DNA from: Bradysia coprophila
Taxonomy: Eukaryota; Arthropoda; Insecta; Diptera; Sciaridae
Direction of reading: 5' to 3'
DNA length: 64,000 bases
NCBI RefSeq assembly: GCF_014529535.1
Contig: NC_050735.1
Coordinates: 496,001-560,000 of the forward strand
This document shows positions 1 through 11,939 of the stretch, piece by piece (the stretch's first letter is position 1; each line of letters starts with the position of its first letter). A program made the position numbers and the translations under genes. Under the pieces are notes generated by a model, which saw only the letters and a list, made by a program, of their open reading frames with translations, searched no databases and was not told the DNA's origin.

Positions 1-1710
1 TGTTGTGTGTCACTCGGGCGTCCGTCCGTCCGTGACCCCTCTAGCTAGAGTAAATCACAACCTTTTTTCAAAATTCTTTTTTTCCCCGATTGGTATCGAC
101 AAAAGTAAGGTCAAGTTCGAAAATGGGCATGGTAGGGTCGGCCCCTCCAGAGCTAGGGCCCTATAGGTGTTTTTCAGTCTTTCGACGATATCTACCGAAA
201 TACGCACGCAATAGCTGCTTGTGATATATCAAATGAAAGGTATTGACGAGTAGAACAAAGTTGCTAAACATTGTTTTTGGGTAAGATGCAACGCGAGCTT
301 GTTGGGAGGGCTCAAAGGTCGTTACTCGGCCCTAAGTGTTTTTTGCACATAAATCGAGTAAATCTCATCCGGTTTTGCTAGATTTAGTTTTTTATGGAAG
401 GTAACTGAATACCGAAAAGAACGTGTCGAAAAAAGTTTCAAATTTGGGCCCTTGGACTAAGGCCGCTACTCGGCCCTAAGTGTTTTTTGCACGTAAATCG
501 AGTAAATCTCATCCGATTTTGCTAGATTTAGTTTTTTATGGAAGGTAACTGAATACCGAAAAGAACGTGTCGCAAAAAGTTTCAAATTTGGGCCCTTGGA
601 CTAAGGCCGCTACTCGGCCCTAAGTGTTTTTTGCACATAAATCGAGTAAATCTCATCCGGTTTTGCTAGATTTAGTTTTTTATGGAAGGTAACTGAATAC
701 CGAAAAGAACGTGTCGAAAAAAGTTTCAAATTTGGGCCCTTGGACTAAGGCCGCTACTCGGCCCTAAGTGTTTTTTGCACATAAATCGAGTAAATCTCAT
801 CCGATTTTGCTAGATTTAGTTTTTTATGGAAGGTAACTGAATACCGAAAAGAACGTGTCGAAAAAAGTTTCAAATTTGGGCCCTTGGACTAAGGCCGCTA
901 CTCGGCCCTAAGTGTTTTTTGCACATAAATCGAGTAAATCTCATCCGATTTTGCTAAATTTTGTTTCATTTGAGAGATAATTGAATACCGAAAAGAACGT
1001 GTCGAAAAAAGTTTCAAATTTGGGCCCTTGGACTAAGGCCGCTACTCGGCTCTAAGTGTTTTTTCCACATAAATCGAGTAAATCTGATCCGATTTTGCTA
1101 GATTTAGTTTTTTGTGGAAGGTAATTGAATACCGAAAATAACGTGGCAAAAAAGTTTCAAATTTGGGCCCTTGGACTAAGGCCGCCACTCGGCCCTAAGT
1201 GTTTTTTGCACATAAATCGAGTAAATCTCATCCGATTTTGCTAGTTTTTGATTCATTTGAGAGATAATTGAATACCCAATAGAAAGTTAGCAAACAATTT
1301 TGGGTTTCTAAAATAATGTCGTAAATTGTTGGTTTTATTTGAGAGGTACTTCGTACGGGCTTTCGTAATTGCGCTATGCGCAATTTTAAAAATGAACAGT
1401 TTCAGTAAATTTGACCATGCCCAACTTGACTTGCATTTTGGTAACAGACGCATTAGAGGGTTGTAGACGTATTAGGGTTCCGGGCGTATTACGGCTACGG
1501 ACGTATTATGGTTACGGACGAAATAGGATTACGGGTCGTACGGGGCTAAGTCGCAGCAAACGCTCCGACTGTTCTGATGCCTTGTTTTTATTGCGGACTC
1601 GTTATCTATGAACATAGACAAATGCTTTGCCCTTACCGTCTGCTTCCAATTCAACATGTTACAAACGGCATATTAATCTCATAAGCCCCCAGTACTTCGT
1701 ACGGGGCTAA
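1..1710. repeat. R1 dispersed repeat, left copy (runs off the window)
   Basis: The body at 1-1590 is the reverse complement of 15028-15900 at high identity. It begins with a GTCC/GGAC-rich stretch and ends at a CGTACGGGGCTAA motif near 1555. The tail at about 1591-1710 matches 15899-16022 in the same, not the inverted, orientation, and ends in the same CGTACGGGGCTAA motif. I do not recognise the family. No coding capacity is evident. Other copies lie at 15028-16022 and 21925-23101. Confidence 0.8.
323..1240. repeat. 144-bp tandem array inside R1
   Basis: The phrase TACTCGGCCCTAAG recurs at about 323, 467, 611, 755, 899, 1043 and 1186, giving a 144-bp unit repeated a little over six times with few differences between units. 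The other two R1 copies hold only about two or three diverged units, so the array has expanded in this copy. Confidence 0.9.
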
Positions 1711-1764
1711 AAATGCAAATGTCTGGAGACGGTAATAGTTATTTGCATGTAGCACATATCATAG

Positions 1765-1957
1765 GCATCTCCGATATCTCTGGAACTACTGAACCGATTT
1801 CGATCAATTTTTTTCCCCTGAGCAACGAATTTTGAGCCCGACCTAAAGTCAGTCATTTTCGTCGTATTCTCTCGAGACTTTTCAATTTTATCTGCCGTTT
1901 AGGGAAACGACTTTTTTATCGAAATCGGTTCAGTAGTTCCTAAGATATCGGAGATGT
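1765..1957. repeat. Inverted-repeat hairpin element
   Basis: CATCTCCGATATCTCTGG at the left is mirrored by an arm ending GATATCGGAGATG at the right. The arms are about 45 bp each and include CTACTGAACCGATTTCGAT and its complement. It resembles a miniature inverted-repeat element. No target-site duplication was identified. Confidence 0.6.
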
Positions 1958-2304
1958 TTAGCGATGTTGACCACGATTATAATGTACAGGAAATTCGGTC
2001 ACTTTCTCATGCTACTCGAGTAAGTTGCTTCGCATACCATCAACCGTAGAATTTCCGAAGAAAATAGGTTGAACCAGAAATGATAAAAGCTGTGAGACTG
2101 AGAATAATATGCAATGCAGCCGATAACCTTCGAAGTCGTTTAGCAGTCGAATCCGGCCGCGATAAAGAAAATGTGTCCCTCAAAATTCGAATGAAAAAAA
2201 ATCCAAAATATTTTCTGTTCATGATAAAGCCGCTTGAACTTTATTTTCTGCTGCAACACAGAGCCGTTCTGCAATAAATTTTATAACCTTACATCACAAG
2301 TTCA

Positions 2305-5300
2305 TCATTGCTCGCTTCTTAGTGGAATATTTATATGTTCGGCCAAGTTCTCAAGCACAGACTCATCGATTGATCCCAACAAATTCATAACTCGATCAGA
2401 TCCAATTTGTGTCTTCATCAGTTCCAGCTGTAACAAGGTGGAAATGAGTTTGTGCATTGTCGGTAGTTTCGGCGAAAAGTTTTTACCCGAGACTCAATGT
2501 AAGTCTTCAGCACGACTGTATGCACCGGGTCATGTAGGCACAGTTTTTTAAGCCTTTCGTAATGCTGAGTATTGTCTTCGTTGTCTGTATGATCCAAGTT
2601 CGACCACCAAGCGTTCGCTTCTAGGTCCACATCACTAGCCACAATCAATGAACTGCAAATTATTTTTTTTTGAGGGGATTTTGAGTTTTGAATGTTGGAA
2701 TTTAACACAAAATTTAAACAGCAATACTCACTCGTACATCGTTCCATCATCATCCTCTCTCATTATATCGTTCAAGACCTCGCACAAATTCGTCATTATC
2801 AAGGTGAAGCGATCGTAAATCAAATCATTTTGAACGGTCAACAAGCTGGCTAATGCCAAACCTTTAGCAATTTTATGGATTCGTTGATTATTCGGTAATG
2901 TGTCCCCGGATGTAAATGTTCAACTCACCCAGCAATTTCCGCTTATCCGAATGCAGCACGGACGACATTTTTGATAACCAAACGTCCAATAACCGTTCGA
3001 ATGCTTGCGCTGATTGTAGATCTTGCAGAACTTGGAAAAATACATTTTGGTTGATAATGAGAACGCGGGCCATCAGTGTTAACTGGAGTGTCATCACCAT
3101 TGGATATTCGCTGTTTTGTATGATTTTACTGGATGGGAGAGAATGTTTTACAGATTAATCGGCAACTTTGGCCAAACGTTCGGTTCGTGAAAGACATTTC
3201 TTACTTAAAAATTTCAGGTAACGACGACCTCAACAATTCGATGCCGTATTCGGGCATCGTTTTCAGGAACAATTCAAACAATTTCAAAACCATAACAACA
3301 CCCTCCGGTCGCATATCGCTCAACAGATACATGCAACACGTAACAATGGCCTTTCCGTGCCGTTCCAAATATACTGGCGGATCCAGTAAAATGTATGTTT
3401 GAATGATGTTGAGGCAAGCTCGAAGATTTTCGGATGAGTGTTCTACAGTGACAGGGAAAAGTAGAAAATCAATCGCAAGATCTCGTTTCAAATCAACACC
3501 CGACCGTACCAATAATTGATAGAACATTTGGACTTAAATCTAACAGTTCTGGGTTCAAGGCGTCGCTGTTCTCAACTAAAGTTAACCATAATTCCAGACC
3601 TTCCTCCAGTAAATAAATGTGTGACGGCTCATTTGTGTTGGTGCTCGTATGAATGACCGGATAGAAAAATGATGTCAAATGTTGCGGCACAGTACTACCA
3701 GTTTTGACCATTTGAATCTGAAAGTGAAATATCGGTTATCGTCAGACCGTACCAGTTGCTAACCAATCGGTCGGCCTACAAGAATCGATATGATGGCACA
3801 TCTCAGCATATTGTGATCTTTGCTCTCGTCCCACAGCAACGGTAGATATTGAATTAACTTGTGGGCACTCTCGTTTGCAATTAAATTGCTCATCTTATCG
3901 ATCATCATACCCATGATGTACAGCACGTTCATCTTTGATAAAAGAAAAGAAACAGAAAATTAGATCAGATTTGCAGACTTGTTGTAAATCTCTCTCTGGG
4001 AGCTTCGAGAATGGGACAAGAAAACTACCTTTTCGACAATTATTTAAATATATTCGTTCATCGTTCATATAAATCCTTCAATTGAAGTCCCTTCGGAAGG
4101 CTCGGAATAGGTTGGGCTGTGATCAGGCCAAGTTTTCGATTTTCGGGTTCAGGTCAGGTCTATCAGATCAAGTTTAGGTTAAATAACGTTTTCCAGGTCG
4201 GGTTTTATGTTTTAACACGTTGGGTATAATGTTCGAGCAGGCACTTTAGGCACGCCGGAAAGCGCTAAGGGAGTCGAGGAACACCTCGAAATAAATTTCT
4301 AAAAATCGAAAGTCAAATTTTTGATTTTTAGAAATTTATTTGGAGGCATTCCGCGACTCTCTTAGCACTTTCCGGTGTGCCTAAAGTTTAGAAGTCGCAA
4401 TAACCGGCAATGTGTTAAGCATTATTGAAGAGTATTGAAGAATATTTAGTGGAACTAGGAAATAGAATGAAATTTGATGAAATTGATGGTCTCGCGAATT
4501 TCCTCCGAACTATCCATTTTCCATACAACTAGTAACGTCAAATTTAGTCCAATTTCCTAACTTTTTACCGATTTTAAGTTGGAAAGGTCGCGATGAGTAG
4601 TAGAAGATTAAATCAAATTTGACCATTCCATCCAAGTGCGCTGCAAAAAATGATAAATTTGAGCGAAAATTTCCTTAAATTTCATTTAAAAGTGGTCCGA
4701 ACTCAACAAAAGGGGGATCGTTGGAAAGGTCTCTACTTGCCCTAGAAATAGGATAGAATTTGAGGAAACTTGAAATAAGCGATGAAAATTATTTGAAAAT
4801 AAGCGATTAAAATGACAAATATGTCGAAGATATCCTAAAATTTCATCTAAGTGTTCAGGTTTTTGTGAATCGTTAGAAAAACCTGGTCAGGAAATGTGGA
4901 AGCTAAATCGAAAATATGACGAAATTTTTACTATTTTACAAAGTTACAGCGCTAAATGGAAGCCTTACGAAAATATCTAACAGTTGCGTGCTTAGTTGCT
5001 TGTCAACGAGTCAGTGAAAGTCTACATAAGATATTCAAATATTCGGATATAAGAATAGTCCTCGAATACCACACATTCATTTTGATGAAAGTGGAGAATC
5101 ACACACATTTTACATCTTTCACGTTCAGCTCCACTGGAGATTGTCCAGTACACTTCAAATTGAAGCAATTATAACAAATTACGAAAAAACTGAAATAAGT
5201 GTAAAAGGTGGTTTTCTTGGTCGATTACCGCAGCTCCCTAGGAAATTATTTGGAAATAGCTCCAACCTGCGCGCGGTTGAGGTGCTGATCAAAGCTTAAC

Positions 5301-8300
5301 CGAGGTGCGGGAAAACAGGAAAAGTAGGAAAATATGCAATTTTGCTTGCTTTCTAGCCAATAGCTATTCGGAGGGAAAATGGATAGTTCGGAGGAAATTT
5401 GCGAGACCATAAGGTTTCCTACCTATGCCAACACTCGTTCAATTTCCTAGTTTTAATCGAGAACTAGGAAATAGGATGAAATTTAAGAGTCATTTCGCCA
5501 AAACTTCGAACCATGCCATCCGGATTTTTGACGAGTATGGTACCCATCGAATCCTTGCTTCATTACGAGTTCAACGAGATATATCTCGCCTCTCTCGGAA
5601 TCGTCGTTTTCGTGGCAGAGCTGTTTGAAAAATCGGTGGTGTTCAGGAGGAAATTTTTTCACACTGATTATCTCGGGTAATAAGGGGCCTTCGTTCAAAT
5701 TTTAGGCGATTGTAGTGCTAGACTAGACCGATCACATAAGCTACCAAATGCGTCGGGCTGTTGGCTGTACTGGCTTCAGTGACTGTATTAAGAAAAATTT
5801 TCTCTGACTAATAACGGGTGCGCGCATCAGCAAACCTAACGGTTTAGGGTTCCATTGTAATGAAGCAAGGATTCGATGGGTACCATACTCGTCAAAAAAA
5901 ACCAGGTACGTTGAATTTGTCCTCCATACAAATTGTTCGAAGATTTCGCGATATCACTCTTAATGCCATTTGGACCACTCGTTTCGGATATATGAGGAAA
6001 TGTAGTTAGTCGTAGGAAGTTGGGACGGCAAATTTCAAATGAATCCTAAAAATTGACGATTTTCATTTCTTTCAAAAATTATCCCACTTTTAACCGATTT
6101 TAACATGCGTTGGAAATTTTGCGAATTTTGAATTAAATTTGACCATTCCGATTGCGCTGGAGGACTACATCAAGCGCTACAAAAAATGAAAAATTTGAGC
6201 GAAAATTTCCTCCATTTCATCTAAAAGTGGTCCAATTTCAACAAATGGGGTTCTTTGGCCGATCGGAGATTTTTTTTATTATTTAAATGCAACTGTTCCG
6301 TTAGTGTTCTGTCATAACAATGTCAAAGTTAAACGGAATAATTTGCGGATTGTAGACAAACCTGAAAATCATGAAAATTTGCAGTCTCTACTGTGTATCA
6401 AGTAAATCCGCCTTTCACAATGTTGAGACCGTGCAGTTTGGTAGTGAATTTATTGCGATATGAGAAAGGTTTTTAAAGACCTGTAGCCGGTAAGTTCAAT
6501 GCATATGCTGGTAGAGGGACTCTTTTGAAAAACAGCCTATCAAATCGGTGGCATTTTCAGTAGACTTTTTGATGTGTGCCCAGAAAGGTATTCGACCATA
6601 GAAGCCAAAACCACTTAAAAAAAGATCAAAGCTTTTGTGGCGGCTGTCATAGTAGTAGTACTATGAAGTAATCAAAAACCGAAAACATGAAGTTTTCTTA
6701 CAGAACTGTCTGCAGTTACACGAGTCTAACAGGGTCGTGTGGGAAGTCATTAAAAAGGTAATTTAATGGCTTGTTGGAAAGGTCATGATTAGTAGGAACT
6801 AAAATTAAATTGGACCATTCCAATTACGCTGCAGCGCTACATAAAGCGCGACAAAAAATTCAAATTCCTCAAATTTCATCTAAAAGTGGTCCGATTTCAA
6901 CAAATGTACGCGCATATGTCGAAAATATCCTAAAATTTCATTTTTGGGCGTTACGAGAATATCTGAAAATTCGTTCTAGTGTGATGCATTTAGTGCAAAT
7001 AGGGACGTGCTTTGCCTGTTTTAATTAAGTCAGTGAAAGTCTACAGAAGCCATTCAAATATGGTGACGGGTATTATCACCCGGGGAATTATTCCCCAGAC
7101 TGAAAAAAACGGAAATTAAATTGGAATTATCACCCGGGGAATTAACGCCCAGGAATTATCACCCAGATAAATAGGAATTATCACCCAGATAAATAGGAAT
7201 TATCACCCGGGGAATTAACACCCAGGCATTATCACCCAGATCAATTGGAATTATCACCCGGGGAATTAACACCCAGGAATTATCACCCAGCTATGTGAGC
7301 AGTTTCTAGCTTAGAAATTATTACCAACTGAATTGGGAATTATCACCCGGGGAATTATCACACAGATCAATAGGAATTATCACCCGGGGAATTAACGCCC
7401 AGGCATTATCACCCAGCTATCTGAGAAGTCATGCTTAATTAGTCTAGTTAATTGTGTATCTTCTAAGAGACTTGCACAATTAGTCTAGTTGGTTGTGCAT
7501 CGTCTTAGAGACATGCACAATTAGTCTAGTTAATTGTGCATCTTCTTAGAGACATGCACAATTAGTCTAGTTGGTTGTGCATCGTCTTAGAGACATGCAC
7601 AATTAGCCTAGTTGGTTGTGCATCGTCTTAGAGACATGCACAATTAGCCTAGTTGGTGGTGCATCGTCTTAGAGACATGCACAATTAGTCTAGTTGGTTG
7701 TGCATCGTCTTAGAGACATGCACAATTATTCTAGTTGGTTGTGCATCCTCTTAGAGACATGCACAATTAGTCTAGGTAATTGTGCATCCTCTTAGAGACA
7801 TGCACAATTAGTCTAGGTAATTGTGCATCGTCTTAGAGACATGCACAATTAGTCTAGTTGGTTGTGCATCGTCTTAGAGACATGCACAATTAGCCTCGTT
7901 GGTTGTGCATCGTCTTAGAGGCTAACTAGACTAATTGTGCATGTCTCTAAGACGATGCACAACCAACTAGACTAATTGTGCATGTCTCTAAGACGATGCA
8001 CAACCAACTAGACTAATTGTGCATGTCTCTAAGACGATGCACAATTAACTAGACTAATTGTGCATGCCTCTAAGACGATGCACACCAACTAGACTAATTG
8101 TGCATGTCTCTAAGACGATGCACAACCAACTAGACTAATTGTGCATGTCTCCAAGACGATGCACAATGAACTAGACTAATTGTGCATGCCTCTAAGACGA
8201 TGCACAACCAACTAGGCTAATTGTGCATGTCTCTAAGACGATGCACAACCAACTAGGCTAATTGTGCATGTCTCTAAGACGATGCACAACCAACTAGACT

Positions 8301-11300
8301 AATTGTGCATGTCTCTGAGAAGATGCACAATTAACTAGACTAATTGTGCATGTCTCTAAGACGATGCACAACCAACTAGACTAATTGTGCATGCCTCTAA
8401 GACGATGCACACCAACTAGACTAATTGTGCATGTCTCTAAGACGATGCACAACCAACTAGACTAATTGTGCATGTCTCTAAGACGATGCACAATGAACTA
8501 GACTAATTGTGCATGCCTCTAAGACGATGCACAACCAACTAGACTAATTGTGCATGTCTCTAAGACGATGCACAATTACCTAGACTAATTGTGCATGTCT
8601 CTAAGACGATGCACAACCACCTAGACTAATTGTGCATGTCTCTCAGAAGATACACAATTAACTAGACTAGTTAAGCATGACTTCTCAGATAGCTGGGTGA
8701 TAATGCCTGGGCGTTAATTCCCCGGGTGATAATTCCTATTGATCTGGGTGATAATTCCCGGGTGATAATTCCCAATTCAGTTGGTAATAATTTCTAAGCT
8801 ACAAACTGCTAAGAAATCATTATCACATAGCTGGGTGATAATTCCTGGGTGTTAATTCCCCGGGTGATAATTCCAATTGATCTGGGTGATAATGCCTGGG
8901 CGTTAATTCCCCGGGTGATAATTCCTATTCATCTGGGTGATAATTCCTGGGCGTTAATTCCCCGGGTGATAATTCCAGTCTGGGGGATAATTCCCCGGGT
9001 GATAATACATGTCGCCTTCAAATATAGCTCCGGTATAAGAATAATCTTTGATGAAAGGGGAGAAAATACTATTCACATTCAGCTCCACTGGAGATTCAAC
9101 TGTACAATTCAAGTTGATGGAAATGTTATAAATTACGAAAATATAAAGGAAGTTTTCTTGGCCCATTCCCGCAGCTCCCTGGAACAATATATACTTTGAA
9201 CATACCTTTGTGTGACATTCTTTAGCTTCCCGCAGTAAAGTAAACAAGGAAGCAAACGACGGCTCTAAGTATTCCAAAAAGCTCTGCGAATCGAATTCAA
9301 AATCGTCCATGGTCGTCATTAACGTCCTACAAAACATTCACATTTCAGTCAATAGATTCTCATCGAAACCACCGTTCAAAGTGACCCTACTTGGAAGCCG
9401 TTATTCGTACACACATATCCTCCGTCGGTTCAACCAAATGCAGACAAGCCGCATACACCTGTGGTCTCAGCTGCCGATCGAATTTGACACCAGTCCATTG
9501 ACCTATTAACCAGATAGCACGACGACGAATGATGCGGAAACGATTTCCTCGAATTTTGATTTCGTGGACCAATTGATTGGTGAACCATTCGTCGAAGTCG
9601 ATCTGATGGTAGAAATTGATTGAATCGAGGGCGCACGCAATCGGTGCAAATATTGATCACATACCTCATCGTATAAATTAAATGAAACCAAACCGGCCGC
9701 ATTGTAGATGGCATCTTTGGCCAGTATGCTCTTCAAATCCGATTCATCGTTCAGCACATGACCCTGTGTGCTTTTAATGTATTTCGTCATCTCCACGGTC
9801 ATATCGTCGCGGAATTGGTTGAACAGTGTGAGGAAGAATTGTTCGGTGCACGGCTGGTAGTGTGTCCGTTGGATGATATGAGATCAATTGAATAGAAGAA
9901 TCGGAAATGAAAACCTTACCTTGAGAGCATATTTCCACGATTCTCCAGTCTCATCCGAACAGAACGCTTCCGGATCGTCGTCCCACTGCTCCAATTCACT
10001 TTGCGTCAACAGGAAGTAATGCATCACGATTTTCTCGCAAATGTAACTCAAACGCACGGGCGTAAAGAAATCCTTTTTAGCTGCAATCGCAACGGGAACG
10101 TCCACCTCCTTCGGCACACTGCCCTGAATGTACGTATTGTACGTGTTACTGGACAGTATTCCCTTCATCAAATTGATGCAATGAATGGCGAAATTCGTGA
10201 ATGTCAGTTCGTTGTTCTCGAAAATCATGTTCGTTCCCTCGTTGAACACGTAATTGAACGAGAATTCGAGAGCGGCTGGTATGAATTCGATGAATGACAG
10301 CGGATGCAATTCGAGAAATTCGTTCAGAATTTTCATTTGCTTCAGTATGAATTTCTCGGTTAATGTGGTCAGTTCGTCGAGGTTGGCCTGTTTCAACTGA
10401 TGGCGACACTCCATCGACTCTTTCAATCGCGGAAACATTGTCTTTATGAAGAGCATACAGTTTTCGGAATAGTGTGGCTTGTAGAATCCGTGTATTGTCA
10501 ATTTACGTAATATTTTCAGTGCGAGCAGAGCCTTTTCGATGTACGTCTGACTGAGTGCGGTCGCCTGCCGTTCATTCAAACTTTGGAAATATAGAGTGGT
10601 GAAGCCGTCCCACAAATTCAGCACGAACGAGTACACCGTGGTGGTAAGTTGTTCGAATATTTTCCGATCGGATGGCAGACGCTTCGACGACATTGTTTTG
10701 ATGACATGATGAAGTACTAGCAATGCTCGATGCTGTTCAACATCTGTGGTATTTTGTACGGCTCGTACGAGCGTTGGTACAAGTTCGGGCCATTCTCTGG
10801 GACAATCGAATCTGAAATATGGTTGGTTGAAATGAAATCGGAATCCGTTGGTGCACTCATGGCTTTGAAATCTTGCGAAGCAACTGAACACTTTTGCTCG
10901 GCGAACACTTGCAAGATTTCTAACCTATGGTTCCACTACACCTAGGGGGAAACTATGCAAGCAAATACTGGGACATGTGTGATTCGCTATTGGTATCCAT
11001 AGATGCCAATATAGACGGGTTCATCGGCATGTATTGACGTACTATTTTTAACGTCTCAGTGTTGGTTGGTATTGTTTCCACTTATTGGTAACTATTGGTG
11101 TCTGTTGACGTCTTGCGTCTAATGGTTCCTATTGCCTTCAATTGGTGACTATTGACGTCTACCGCTGACTGTTCCGAGAAGGAACTACGTGGGAAAATAC
11201 TGGGTCAGGTGGATTTGCTTTTGATGCCAATTGCCGTTAATAGACACCAATAGCCATCAGTAGGTACCAATAGCCATCAGTAGGTACGAATAGCCATCAG

Positions 11301-11939
11301 TAGGAACCAATAGACGTCAATAGCTACCAATAGCCATCAGTAGGTATCAATAGACGTCAATAGCTACCAATAGATGTCAATAGCTACCAATAGTCACCAA
11401 TGGACCTATGTGGGACCAGATTTGTTCGCGTAGTTTCCCCCTCGCACACACAATCGAAATCGAAAGCAAATTTCTTTTCATAAGGGTCAAGTGCACTTAC
11501 CTTGCGATTCTAGCAATCAATTCTGCTATTTGCACAGCAATTTGTGGAACGGGTTCCCTGAACGAACTGATGAGCACTGATTTGATGGCAATTTTTTCTT
11601 CGGCGTTTACCTCACTGTTGCCGACACACACACAAAAAAAAACGAAATTTCGAATCGTTAAAAACTCGTCAACTCGTCAAATAGCCAAATGTCTACTCAC
11701 TGTTGCGAATTCCTTCGCCAAAATTTGTTGATTCCATTCTTAAAATAGACGGCCGCCATCCATCGGACATTGCCGTCCAGAGAATGATCCAAAAAAGTGT
11801 TTACTAATGTGGTGAAAAATCCCCGTTGAATTTCCCATTCGGCCAATTTCTGTTCGGCCTGTTTCATTAAATCGGTGTTCTGGCTGCTGGCCCATTGCAG
11901 GGCTTGATACACCATGTATTGCGGTGACGTTGTGTCCAT
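2305..11939 (-). CDS. IPO11: Importin-11 (importin-beta family nuclear import receptor)
   Basis: Importin-11 is a RanGTP-regulated HEAT-repeat receptor that carries cargo such as ubiquitin-conjugating enzymes into the nucleus. I infer 13 exons: 11701-11939, 11501-11614, 9920-10811, 9665-9853, 9391-9602, 9206-9326, 3780-3932, 3510-3717, 3205-3442, 2929-3128, 2732-2861, 2487-2652 and 2305-2427. Their phases agree at every junction and give 994 residues, against about 975 in human. Recognisable family stretches are GNVRWMAAVYFKNGI near the N-terminus, CPREWPELVPTL, IIRRRAIWLIGQW, YLLEEGLELWLTL and LHDPVHTV near the C-terminus. The start is the only Met ahead of the conserved importin-beta N-terminal region. 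An AATAAA signal lies at 2240-2245 on the minus strand. The gene is broken only by introns; one of them (3933-9205) is 5.3 kb and full of repeats. Confidence 0.93.
4215..4417. repeat. Hairpin element in IPO11 intron
   Basis: Arms of about 60 bp face each other: one starts TAGGCACGCCGGAAAGCGCTAAG, shown here only in part as GCCGGAAAGCGCT, and the other ends AGCACTTTCCGGTGTGCCTA. The centre is an AT-rich palindrome around AAATTTATTT. Outer TAACACGTTG / CAATGTGTTA motifs may be the true ends. Probably a miniature inverted-repeat transposon. Confidence 0.6.
5018..5230. repeat. First copy of an intronic duplication
   Basis: The phrase GTCAGTGAAAGTCTACA, then a TTCAAATAT motif, then CAGCTCCACTGGAGATT and CCGCAGCTCCCT recur in the same order at 7027-9195, where a 1955-bp element interrupts the second copy. 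Related phrases such as TCTAAAAGTGGTCC also recur at about 4680, 6225 and 6880, so this intron has grown by local duplication. Confidence 0.75.
5524..5899. repeat. Inverted repeat with 40-bp arms
   Basis: A segment reading GACGAGTATGGTACCCATCG and onwards at 5530-5565 is repeated in reverse complement at 5857-5897 with no difference that I can see across about 38 bp. The 300-bp centre is unrelated. A transposon footprint or a small foldback element is likely. Confidence 0.65.
6290..6770 (+). pseudogene. Copy of the first exon of the ZAD zinc-finger gene, inside the IPO11 intron
   Basis: This stretch matches 12700-13045, which carries the 5' flank, first exon and part of intron 1 of the zinc-finger gene at 12778. 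The phrase ATGAAAATTTGCAGTCTC, the ZAD-coding sequence and the GCCGGTAAGTTCAA splice donor are all recognisable. The copy has an altered cysteine region and has lost several bases before the AAAGGTTTTTAAAGACCT phrase, which shifts the frame. It lies antisense to IPO11, 6.4 kb from its parent. I read it as a dead duplicate. Whether the 5' flank still acts as a promoter cannot be told. Confidence 0.8.
7062..9016. mobile_element. Foldback-like palindromic transposon
   Basis: This is a 1955-bp giant inverted repeat. The left outer arm, 7062-7430, is built from repeats of TTATCACCCGGGGAATTA. The left inner arm, about 7440-7918, is a 40-42 bp tandem unit containing ACATGCACAATTAGTCTAG. The right half, 7919-9016, is the same material in reverse, with more inner units. 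The ends read GGTGACGGGTATTATCACC and, reversed, GGCGACATGTATTATCACC. The 9 bases TTCAAATAT stand directly on both sides (7053-7061 and 9017-9025), a clean 9-bp target-site duplication. Modular tandem-repeat arms plus a 9-bp duplication is the architecture known for FB elements of Drosophila. No transposase gene is present, so it is non-autonomous. Confidence 0.85.
10975..11405. repeat. Degenerate minisatellite in IPO11 intron 2
   Basis: Short phrases built on CAATAGCCATCAGTAGGTA and CCAATAGACGTCAATAGCTA recur about every 21 bases from 11227 to 11400. More diverged relatives (TATTGGTATCCATAGATGCC) precede them from about 10990. It lies in the intron between IPO11 exons 2 and 3. Confidence 0.75.

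Noticed and set aside
1411-1611. Open frame shared with the reverse strand at 14998-15207
   Set aside because: It is the end of the R1 repeat read in either orientation, with no coding signature.
7440-8670. Regular repeats that might suggest a CRISPR array
   Set aside because: The units are contiguous tandem repeats without unique spacers, mirrored about a centre, in an intron of an animal gene.
8849-9199. Open frame of 116 codons over the right arm of the foldback element
   Set aside because: It is made of the non-coding TTATCACCCGGGG units read in frame and runs out of the element into the IPO11 intron.
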